The notes beneath the pieces are model-generated. The model had not been told where the DNA came from. It was given only the letters and a program-made list of their open reading frames with translations, and did no database searches. This document shows, piece by piece, positions 42,397 through 50,415 of a stretch of 64,000 nt of DNA. Both the position numbers and the translations under genes were made by a program. The stretch covers positions 190,274-254,273 of the forward strand of contig NZ_JAMQAW010000007.1 in assembly GCF_023701525.1 (NCBI RefSeq). The letters are read 5' to 3'. Every line of letters begins with the position of its first letter. Within the stretch, counting starts at the first letter, position 1. This stretch comes from Streptomyces albipurpureus (GTDB taxonomy: Bacteria; Actinomycetota; Actinomycetes; Streptomycetales; Streptomycetaceae).

Positions 42397-45018
42397 GTGT
42401 TGCCACATCTGGCCAAAGCGGCCTCCGCGATCGTGGTAGGTACGGCCGAGTACTGGTATGCGTGGGTGCGCGCACGCGGTGCCGAGACACGCAACCAGCG
42501 TCGCGCCCACGCCATCCTGGCCTTCCTGACGCGAATGGGCCCGCTCTACATCAAGATGGGCCAGATCGCCGCCACCCGTTCGGATCTGCTGCCGGCCGAG
42601 TGGGTGAGCACGCTGCGGAGTCTGCACGACCAGACCCCCCACATGTCACCTCAGCGCACCCGTCGAGCGATCGAACGAGAGTTGGGCGATTCACTCGAAT
42701 CCGAATTCAGCGCTTTCGAACTGCGGCCAGTGGCAAGTGCGTCAGTGGCCCAGGTGCACGTCGCCCACCTGCGTGACGGACGCAAGGTGGCCGTCAAACT
42801 GGTCAAGGACCGGGTCCCCGCACAGATCGAGGAGAGCCTCCGCACGCTCGGTGCACTCGTCAAGCTGGTGCACCGCCTTGTGCCACGGGCACGGAGGCTC
42901 AACCTTCCCACACGCTTCGACGAACTTGCGCGACTGCTCCGGCCGCAGGCTGACATGAAGCACGAGGCAGGCCAGCAACAGCGCATTCACGCGAACTTCG
43001 CCGAGCACCCGTATGTGCGGGTGCCTGCCGTGTTGCCGGAGCTGGTGACCGAGCGGATGCTCGTCATGGAGTTCATGGATGGCATCCCGGGAAACCGTGC
43101 CGAAACAGTCGGGTTTCCACGCGAGAGGCTGGCCCGTCGGCTGCAGGACGTTGTTTACACAATGCTGTACATGCACGGACTCAGTCACGGAGATCCGCAT
43201 CCGGGGAACATCCTGTTCACCCCCGACGGCGAGTTGGTACTGCTTGACTTCGGCGTCACCGTGGAGCTGAGTGAACACGAGAAATGGGGCCTGTCCTCGT
43301 TCTACTACGCCTGCATCCGCAAAGAGTGGAACCTGGCGAGTGAGCGTTTCACCCGGCACTTCGTGCTGACGAGCCCCGAACTGGAAGCACAGCGAACCGA
43401 ATATGATCGGCACATGGTGGAAATCCTGCGCCATCACTTCGACATCAGCTCGACCCAGTGGTCTTCCATGGCCTACGTCGGCGACGTGCTGAAGCTGCTG
43501 GGGAAATTCCATGCCCAGTACACCACCAACTTCACCAAAGTCGAGCTGGTGTTCCTGTCCAGCGAAGGATTCGTCACACAGATCGACCCCGACATCGACA
43601 TCTGGTCCAACGCGCGTAAATTCACCGACCGCTACTCCCCCTACATGAGCGCGGAGGTGGAGAGCCGATTCGCGGCTCACTTCGCCCAGCAGATGCCGGC
43701 CACACTGCGACTACGCGAACGCGCCCGCGACACACTGGTAGCCCCCGGTCACGCCGACCGCTACTTCTTCCCGAGCGCCTTCCCCGTCTTCGTGCGGCAG
43801 GCGACGGGCGGTCGTGTGCGCGACTTCGACAACAACGAATACCTCGACCTGTGCGGTGGATACGGTCCACATCTGCTCGGCTACGCGCACCCGGCCATCA
43901 ACGCGGCGATCTCCGCGAGCCTCGAAAACGGACTGGTCAACGGCATCGGAAACCCCCACGAAGTCGAGCTGGCCGAACTCCTCGTCGCTTCCCTCCCCTC
44001 GGCGGAGAAGGCCCTGATGTGCAATTCCGGCACCGAGGCCATCCTGTTCGCCATCCGGATGTGCCGCGGGTATCGGCGGCGCAACAAGGTCGCCAAGTTC
44101 GAGGGGCACTACCACGGCTTCTCCGACCAGGGCATGGTGAGCTCCTGGTTCCGGTTCTCCGGAGAAACAGACCGGCCAGAGCCCATCGCGGGATCGCTGG
44201 GCACCGATCCCGGCACGGTCGACAACACGCTGGTGTTGCAGTACGGCGATCTGCGCGGTTTGACGCGGCTCCGTGAGAACGCCGACGAACTGGCCTGCGT
44301 GATCTTGGAACCGATGCCGACCTCGGTGGTCACACTCGACGTGCCCTTCCTCACCGAACTGCGAGCACTCTGCACCGAACTGGACATCCCACTGATCTTC
44401 GACGAGGTGGTCAGCGGCTTCCGGGTCGCCTACGGGGGAGTCCAGAACATGGTCGATATCCATCCCGACCTCACCTGCCTGGGCAAAGTGATCGGCGGTG
44501 GCCTACCGTGCGGTGCGGTGGTCGGCCGCGCCGCGTTCATCGACATGGCGAAGAGCTCCCAAGACCCGTTCTACGACTACGAGAACAGAGTCTTCGCCGG
44601 TGGCACACTCAGCGGCAACTCCCTGACCTGCGCCGCAGGCGCGGCCGTCCTACGACACCTCGACGCGAACCCGCAGCTCTACACCCAGTTGGAGAACAAC
44701 ACTCAAAGGCTCGCCGCCATGCTCCGCCAGTCCACGAGCCGTCGCGGCATCGCCTGCCGGATCAATGCCCGCAACTCCATCTTCTCGCTCACCTTCAGCC
44801 ATCGCGAAGCGCGGCTCTATCGAGAACGCATGGCAGGCAGCAACTTCAAGGCCACCATCGCGCTCGCCTACTACATGCGAAAGCACCAGGTGTACTTGCC
44901 GGAACTACACAGCTTCCTCATCAGCGCCGCCCACACCACCGAGGACCTGGACCAGGTAGCCAGCGGCTTTGAGAAAAGCCTCGACGAAATGCTCGCTGAT
45001 GGACTCTTCGTGGTCTGA
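42397..45018 (+). CDS. Fusion: UbiB/ABC1 atypical kinase + class-III PLP aminomutase/aminotransferase
   Basis: 873 residues from GTG 42397 with AGGAG upstream. Residues 1 to about 430 are UbiB/AarF-like: KMGQ (53-56), Ala-rich ASASVAQVH, VAVK with Lys134, HGDPHPGN (about 264) and LLDFG (about 283). From about 440 the protein is glutamate-1-semialdehyde-aminomutase-like: RVRDFDNNEYLDLCGGYGPH, SGTEAILFAIRMCRGY, EGHYHG, IFDEVVSGFRVAYGG, and the PLP Lys697 in CLGKVIGGGLPCG. Both halves keep their key residues, so this is not a chimera of fragments. UbiB proteins aid small-lipid biosynthesis; the PLP half may install an amino group. I know of no characterised example of this fusion. Confidence 0.93.
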   Translation: MLPHLAKAASAIVVGTAEYWYAWVRARGAETRNQRRAHAILAFLTRMGPLYIKMGQIAATRSDLLPAEWVSTLRSLHDQTPHMSPQRTRRAIERELGDSLESEFSAFELRPVASASVAQVHVAHLRDGRKVAVKLVKDRVPAQIEESLRTLGALVKLVHRLVPRARRLNLPTRFDELARLLRPQADMKHEAGQQQRIHANFAEHPYVRVPAVLPELVTERMLVMEFMDGIPGNRAETVGFPRERLARRLQDVVYTMLYMHGLSHGDPHPGNILFTPDGELVLLDFGVTVELSEHEKWGLSSFYYACIRKEWNLASERFTRHFVLTSPELEAQRTEYDRHMVEILRHHFDISSTQWSSMAYVGDVLKLLGKFHAQYTTNFTKVELVFLSSEGFVTQIDPDIDIWSNARKFTDRYSPYMSAEVESRFAAHFAQQMPATLRLRERARDTLVAPGHADRYFFPSAFPVFVRQATGGRVRDFDNNEYLDLCGGYGPHLLGYAHPAINAAISASLENGLVNGIGNPHEVELAELLVASLPSAEKALMCNSGTEAILFAIRMCRGYRRRNKVAKFEGHYHGFSDQGMVSSWFRFSGETDRPEPIAGSLGTDPGTVDNTLVLQYGDLRGLTRLRENADELACVILEPMPTSVVTLDVPFLTELRALCTELDIPLIFDEVVSGFRVAYGGVQNMVDIHPDLTCLGKVIGGGLPCGAVVGRAAFIDMAKSSQDPFYDYENRVFAGGTLSGNSLTCAAGAAVLRHLDANPQLYTQLENNTQRLAAMLRQSTSRRGIACRINARNSIFSLTFSHREARLYRERMAGSNFKATIALAYYMRKHQVYLPELHSFLISAAHTTEDLDQVASGFEKSLDEMLADGLFVV

Positions 45019-45090
45019 CGCCGGTCAGGGTTGGTCTGGTGAGTTCGATCGCGGGAGCCGGACTCGCACGCTTGACCAGCGGGCTCTGGC

Positions 45091-45318
45091 CTAGTAGTGC
45101 TTTGTTAGGTGGTGTCGCCACGCTTTTGTCACCCGAAGGCCGAGAGCGCTGCCGCACGGGACCGCTCGGCGTGACGTGCGAGAGCGGTACGGCTCGTGGA
45201 GGTCGCCTTCTCCCGTTGTTTCATGCCGCAATGCGAATGAGACCCGCGGCTGCAGGGCATGGGCTGATCGCCGCCGCCAGCGCGGAGATGGCCCGCGTCT
45301 GGGGCGGGATACCCGCAA
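45091..45318 (-). pseudogene. Possible transposase C-terminal remnant
   Basis: A minus-strand frame ends RVTKAWRHHLTKHY at TAG 45091-45093, a tail I associate with Streptomyces transposases, with arginine-rich sequence upstream. No catalytic residues are visible and the identification is weak. It lies in a 535-base gap (45019-45553) otherwise empty of genes, just after the biosynthetic operon. Confidence 0.3.
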
Positions 45319-45553
45319 AGGCCCTGGCCGCCGGCGGCCGCGTCCTCGCCCTGGTCACAGAGCGCGCCAGCGTGGAGCTTGCAGCGCCTACCGCCCGGCC
45401 AACTGATCGAGCCGATCGAGGACCGGCGGGGGCGGGTGAGTTGGCTGAGGAGGAGCGCGGATGGCCTGCTCTTCCCGTCCCTCATCGCGGGGTTGGCTCC
45501 TTGACACCGCGGCGCTTTTTTGGCCTTCTCGGCCCTCGGTCATAGTCGGCGCC

Positions 45554-47110
45554 ATGGACTATGACGTAGTGGTGGCCGAAGGCGGCCCGGTCGGACTGAT
45601 GCTGGCCTGCGAGCTCCGGCTCGGAGGCGCGCGGGTGGCCGTCCTGGAGCGCCTCACCGAAGTGGATCCGACGATCAAGGGCGGGGCGATCACCACGCCC
45701 AGCGCCGAGGCGCTCTACCGCCGGGGCATGCTGCCCGCGCTGGCCGAGGTGCAGCGGCAGGCGATGGACCGCTTCCAGGCATTCATCCGCGAACGGAACG
45801 GCGGGGACGGACGCGGGGCCGCGGGCCAAGGGCTCGGGTTCGTCGGGCACTTCGCCGGAATCATGCTGCGCGCCGACCTGGTCGACCGTACGGAGCCCGG
45901 CCTCGGCGACGCCGGACCCGCCGCCGAGATCGCTTTCGTGGCGCAGCAGGACATCGAACGGCTGCTCGGCGGGCGGGCGGACGAGCTCGGCGTCGACGTG
46001 CGCCGGGGAGTGGAGCTGACCGGCTTCGACGCGAACGACGGGGCCGTCACCGTGCGGACGGGCCACGGGGCGATACACGCCGGCTGGCTCGTGGGTTGCG
46101 ACGGCGGCCGCAGCACGGTCCGCAAGCTCGCGGGGTTCGCCTTTCCCGGCACGGACCCGGAGATCACCTGTCACCAGGCGGTCGTGGAGATGACCGGAGC
46201 CGAGGACCTGACGGTCGGCTGGACCGCCACGGACACCGGGGTGTACGCCCACGGGCCGATGCCGGGCCGCGTCGTCACCGTGGAGTTCGACGGCCCGCCG
46301 GCCGACCGGGACGCGCCGGTCACCACCGAGGACCTCCAGGCGAGGCTGCGCCGCGTCTCCGGCGTGGAGGTCACGGTCACCGGGGTGCGGACCGCGACCC
46401 GCTTCACCGACCACGCCCGCCAGGTCACCGAGTACCGCAAAGGCCGGGTGCTGCTGGCGGGCGACGCGGCGCACGTGCACTCCGCGTTCGGCAGCCAGGG
46501 GCTGAGCCTGGGTATCGGGGACGCGATGAACCTCGGCTGGAAGCTCGCCTCGGTGATCGGCGGCCGGGCGCCGGAAGGGCTGCTGGACACCTACACCGCC
46601 GAACGGCACCCGGTCGGCGCGGGGGTCCTTGGCTGGACCCGTTCCCAGGTCGCGGCCATGCGCCCGGACCCGCAGTCCCGGGCCCTGCGCGAGATCGTCA
46701 GCGACCTGGCGGAGACGGTCACGGGCACCACGTACCTCACCGCCCGGCTCAACAGCGTCGGGGTGCGCTACGAGCTGCCGGGCGAGCACCCGCTGACCGG
46801 CCGCAGCGCCCCGGACCTCGAACTCGCCGACGGCAGCCGCCTCGCGGACCGCCTCCACGGCGGCCGGGCGCTCCTGCTCGACCTCACCGACGACCCGGAG
46901 CTCCGGGTCGTCGGTGAGGGGTACGCCGGCCGCGTCGACACCCTGACGGCCGGCTGCCCGTCCCGCCCGGAACTTGCGGCGGTCCTCGTCCGTCCGGACG
47001 GCTTCACCGCCTGGGCGGCCGACGCGGGGGCGCCGACGTCGACGGCTGGGCTGGCGGAGGCGCTGGAGGCGTGGTTCGGAGTGCCAGAGGGTGCGGTGGC
47101 GCCGGGCTGA
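45554..47110 (+). CDS. FAD-dependent aromatic-ring monooxygenase (rifampicin-monooxygenase-like group)
   Basis: 518 residues from ATG 45554. It belongs to the class A flavin hydroxylases: DG motif GCDGGRSTVRKLAGF, GD motif LLAGDAAHVHSAFGSQGLSL followed by GIGDAMNLGWKLAS, and a C-terminal thioredoxin-like domain. The N-terminal FAD loop, usually VGAGPVGLMLA, reads VAEGGPVGLMLA, so the first Gly of GxGxxG is Glu. The group hydroxylates phenolic polyketides or inactivates rifamycins. There is no direct operon link; the UbiB-fusion gene ends 535 bases upstream. Confidence 0.88.
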   Translation: MDYDVVVAEGGPVGLMLACELRLGGARVAVLERLTEVDPTIKGGAITTPSAEALYRRGMLPALAEVQRQAMDRFQAFIRERNGGDGRGAAGQGLGFVGHFAGIMLRADLVDRTEPGLGDAGPAAEIAFVAQQDIERLLGGRADELGVDVRRGVELTGFDANDGAVTVRTGHGAIHAGWLVGCDGGRSTVRKLAGFAFPGTDPEITCHQAVVEMTGAEDLTVGWTATDTGVYAHGPMPGRVVTVEFDGPPADRDAPVTTEDLQARLRRVSGVEVTVTGVRTATRFTDHARQVTEYRKGRVLLAGDAAHVHSAFGSQGLSLGIGDAMNLGWKLASVIGGRAPEGLLDTYTAERHPVGAGVLGWTRSQVAAMRPDPQSRALREIVSDLAETVTGTTYLTARLNSVGVRYELPGEHPLTGRSAPDLELADGSRLADRLHGGRALLLDLTDDPELRVVGEGYAGRVDTLTAGCPSRPELAAVLVRPDGFTAWAADAGAPTSTAGLAEALEAWFGVPEGAVAPG

Positions 47111-48304
47111 TCCGCCGCTCTGCTGACTGACTCGAACACGGGCCGATTGCACCCACGGCCGCCGCGCCCACCCAGTGTGGCGGCCGCCCGCACCCCAGTC
47201 CCGGCCCAGCAGTCCGGAGCCCTCACCGGCCGCCTACCGCACCGCCGCCACGCCCTCCGCCGGTGCTAGGCCCCCTGCGAGCCAGTGACCAATGCAAACA
47301 TCACCGCCGGGACAACCCCGGCGGTGAAGGTCACCGCACCTGGGTCACATCTCTTCGGCCGTGTCCGGATCGCGCAGCGAGCGCAGGCCGCCCGGCAGTT
47401 CGGGAGCTGGAACGAGTACCGGCCGAGCCCGCGTGACCGCCTCGGCCTTGAGCCGCTCGTGCCCGGTATCCCTCCCAGACGAACACCGCGAGGACGGCGT
47501 ACGGCCAGTTGGGCGTGTGCGGGGTTCGGGGCGGACGGGCATGATGTCTTCCTTCTCCCGGTCTTCGGCGCCAGGGTGGCGTCGAGACCACCGTGGCGCG
47601 GGCCGAGAGCTTGATTGGTGGATCCAGGCTGTCCGGTGGATTTGCTGGATGAGGGCGTCGCCGTGGCCCTTCGTACCCACGGAAGAGGGAGCCGGAAAGT
47701 GGCAGGTGTACACCCTGGACGGGGCTATGGAGAGTTGAGGGGGCTTCCCAGGAGATCAAATGAGGTCGCCTCCCAGCTGCGGTCTTGGTCGAAGTCGCCG
47801 GACTCACTCTCAAGGGCTTGAGGGAGCGGCTGACCACCGATCGCGAGCAAACCCGCACCACTTCCCGGACCCGCCCAGCCCCGATCCGTCGGGCCCGCCG
47901 AACTTCTGGTTGTCCCCGGCTTGCCGCAGTAGGCGAGCAGGTGTCCGGGGACGGGGGCGGTGCCCGGCCCGCACCCGGGTGGCGGGCCAGGCGTCCGGCT
48001 CACCGGGATGCGGAGTGGTGGTGAGGACCAGGAGACGGGGACGCAGCCAGCGAACTGCCCGAAAGCCCGGAGGGCCAGGCCGCTGCGGACCCTGTTGGCG
48101 CATTCGGCCGCTGTGCGCGCTGGGACGGGTTCATGGACTCGCTGCCTCAGAGGACGGTCGGAACCCTGAGCGTGTGGATGACGGTTCTACCGGCGGACGA
48201 GTACGGCCCCCCGGGGCCCCACTCCCGGCCATCCACCTCCGCAGGGGTGGGCCGGGAGTAGTTGTTGGCGGTGGCCATCGCGGCATTTTGGTGCGGGACT
48301 GTTC
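47111..48304. other. 1.2-kb stretch without a recognisable gene
   Basis: Pieces look coding (plus-strand GAGKWQVYTLDGAMES ending near 47738; minus-strand WPYAVLAVFVWEGYRARAAQ near 47480) but no continuous gene or family is evident. It is probably decayed sequence. Confidence 0.35.
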
Positions 48305-49699
48305 CTAGCTGGCGCAGGGGTCGCAGCAGGAGGGCGCCGGTTCGACACAGACGCTGACGGTGTCGGTGTTGTTGGTGGTGCCGGGGTCCCTTTCGTTGCC
48401 GGTGGCAGTGGCGGTGTTGCTGACCAGGCCGGCCCTGGTGGCCTTGGCCCGCAGCACGAGGGTGGCGGTGGCGCCGGTGGCCAGTTCGCCCACGGTCCAC
48501 TGCCCAGTAGCCGAGGCGTAGCTTCCGGAGTCCTCGGCGGACAGGAAGGTAAGGCCGTCGGGGAGCCGGTCGGTGACGGTGACGCCGGTGGCGTCGTTCG
48601 GGCCGGCGTTGTGGACGGTGATGCGGTAGGTCACCGTCTGGCCGACGGTGACGGTGGTGGCGTCGGCTGCCTTCGCCACGGACAGGTCGGCAGCCGGTTT
48701 GACCTGTGTGACCTGCTCGTTGGAGGTGGCCGTCAGGTGCTCCGGTGTGTCACCGAGCCGGTTCTCGTAGGAAGCGGTTGCGGTGTTGCTGATCTGCTGG
48801 CCACCGCTGGCCCGGTCGATGGTGGCCCGGTACTCCACCATGGTCCCCGCCGACAGGGTCTCGGTGCTGGGCAGGCTGCCTCCGTCCGCGGCGGTGGCGC
48901 CGTTGCCGAGGTGGAAGACGACCTTGTTCCCCTGGGCGTCGTAGTACGCCTGGTCGTCACCTTGCGCGTCGCTCTTCGCTCCGGCGTTCGGGCCGCCGAC
49001 GATACGCAGGGAGCCGGGCAGGTACGTCGTGCCTTGGGGGATCGCATCGGTCAGGATGAGGTTCTCGGCACCGCCTCCGCCCTCGTTCTTGGCGGTGATG
49101 CGGTAGGTGACGACGTCGCCCACCTCCAGCGGCCCCGCGGGAATGGCGGTCTTGTCGAGCACCACGTAGGCAGCGGTCCCGAAGAAGATGCCGTCCAGGA
49201 AGTTGCCGATGCCGCGGTTGCCGCCGGCGGCGGAGATGGAGCGGAAGGCGAAGCGCGTCAGCGTCTGGCCTGCTGGGACGGTGTAGGTGCCGGTGTAGTA
49301 GCCCCAGGCGGTGTTGCCGTCGGTGAAGCGCCTCTGCTCCACCGTGGAGCCTGGCGCGCCGATGTCCAGGGCCATGGTGTCGTCCCCCTGCCGACCGCGG
49401 TGATACAGCCGCCAGTACAGCTTCGTACGGGGGGTGGTCGGCAGGTCCTGGTAGAGCGTGGAGACCTCATTGGCGTTGAGTTCGGCGAACTGAGCGCCGT
49501 GGGCTGCCGGCACTCCTTGAAAGCCCGAATGCCACAACTCGATCCTGTGATCGGAGGCGGTGGTGAGCCAGCCCGGGACCCACTTGGACGCCTGTGTCTG
49601 TGAGGCGTCGGGCAGGATCTCCACACCAGTGACTACGGGTTGCTCAAAGCTGCCGTTGGCCAGGGCGACCCGGAGCGGAGCAGCAGGAGGTGTGGTCAT
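48305..49699 (-). CDS. DUF11-repeat protein with Cys-rich tail
   Basis: 464 residues from ATG 49699, preceded by GGGGAAG. The N-terminal region (residues 1-165) is a carbohydrate-binding-like beta-sandwich: NGSFEQPVV, GAQFAELNANEVSTLYQDLP, FAFRSISAAGGNRGIGNFLD. Two DUF11 repeats follow (LEVGDVVTYRITAKNEGGGG, TVTVGQTVTYRITVHNAGPN). The last 15 residues hold five Cys (CVEPAPSCCDPCAS). DUF11 proteins are usually surface-displayed adhesion or spore-coat-like proteins, yet no signal peptide is visible here. Confidence 0.8.
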   Translation of the reverse strand: MTTPPAAPLRVALANGSFEQPVVTGVEILPDASQTQASKWVPGWLTTASDHRIELWHSGFQGVPAAHGAQFAELNANEVSTLYQDLPTTPRTKLYWRLYHRGRQGDDTMALDIGAPGSTVEQRRFTDGNTAWGYYTGTYTVPAGQTLTRFAFRSISAAGGNRGIGNFLDGIFFGTAAYVVLDKTAIPAGPLEVGDVVTYRITAKNEGGGGAENLILTDAIPQGTTYLPGSLRIVGGPNAGAKSDAQGDDQAYYDAQGNKVVFHLGNGATAADGGSLPSTETLSAGTMVEYRATIDRASGGQQISNTATASYENRLGDTPEHLTATSNEQVTQVKPAADLSVAKAADATTVTVGQTVTYRITVHNAGPNDATGVTVTDRLPDGLTFLSAEDSGSYASATGQWTVGELATGATATLVLRAKATRAGLVSNTATATGNERDPGTTNNTDTVSVCVEPAPSCCDPCAS

Positions 49700-50415
49700 G
49701 GTTCTTCCCCTTGAGTCGACGCTGCTGGAATGCACCGCCGATCGACCGCACCTCTGCGTGCCGTGGCGGAGCGGAAACATCCCGTAGCGCATCGCATCCG
49801 AGTGAACACGTAAAGTGGCGAGTGATGGGGTTTGGCCAATCTCGCGAGTCACGTTTGCGGAATCCGCCCCCGGAGCCACTCCCCCCACGCTGTCATGCAT
49901 GGGGCCAAGACAACCGCAGCCACCACACATGTCTCCCAACTCTCTCCCGCCCGCCCTGTCATGGCCGAAGGTCTCCGTTGAACCACTGCGGATATCGCTG
50001 CTCGGAGTGAATCGACCACCGGCGAAGTTGACGCTCCTGGCGCGGCGACACGGCGGAGTAGGAACGACGCAGTAACCGGGGTTGAACATGACGACAGCCC
50101 TCATGACACATTGTGGTCGTGGGGCTGACGTTGTGTCTGGAAGGTTATCGGCATCGTTGCACACCAGCGAGTCGACGGTTCCTGACGAGACGGCGCGCCG
50201 GATTGGCCAACACTATCCACTGCGGCCTGGCCCTCCGGGCTTTCACGTTGCTCTTCACCGGATACACCCGGCAGGTTCCCTGCCCGGCCCAGGCCGCGTC
50301 GCTCCAGTTCCCACCGAGCCGACAGTGCCCGTTTCTGTGGGAGTCGTTCTCGACGCGCGCCCAGGGCTGCTCTCCGCTGCCCTCTTCCTGCCGCGCCAGC
50401 CTTCCGCAACAACTC
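49700..50415. other. Intergenic region upstream of DUF11 gene
   Basis: 700 bases with no supported gene. The upstream region of the DUF11 gene and the downstream region of the kinase gene share it. Confidence 0.45.

Noticed and set aside
45482..47152. 556-codon minus-strand open frame opposite the FAD monooxygenase
   Set aside because: The plus strand carries clear flavin monooxygenase motifs; the opposite frame is a high-GC shadow.
48147..48278. 43-residue minus-strand peptide as a possible RiPP precursor
   Set aside because: No ribosome binding site, no leader-core pattern and no modification enzyme nearby.
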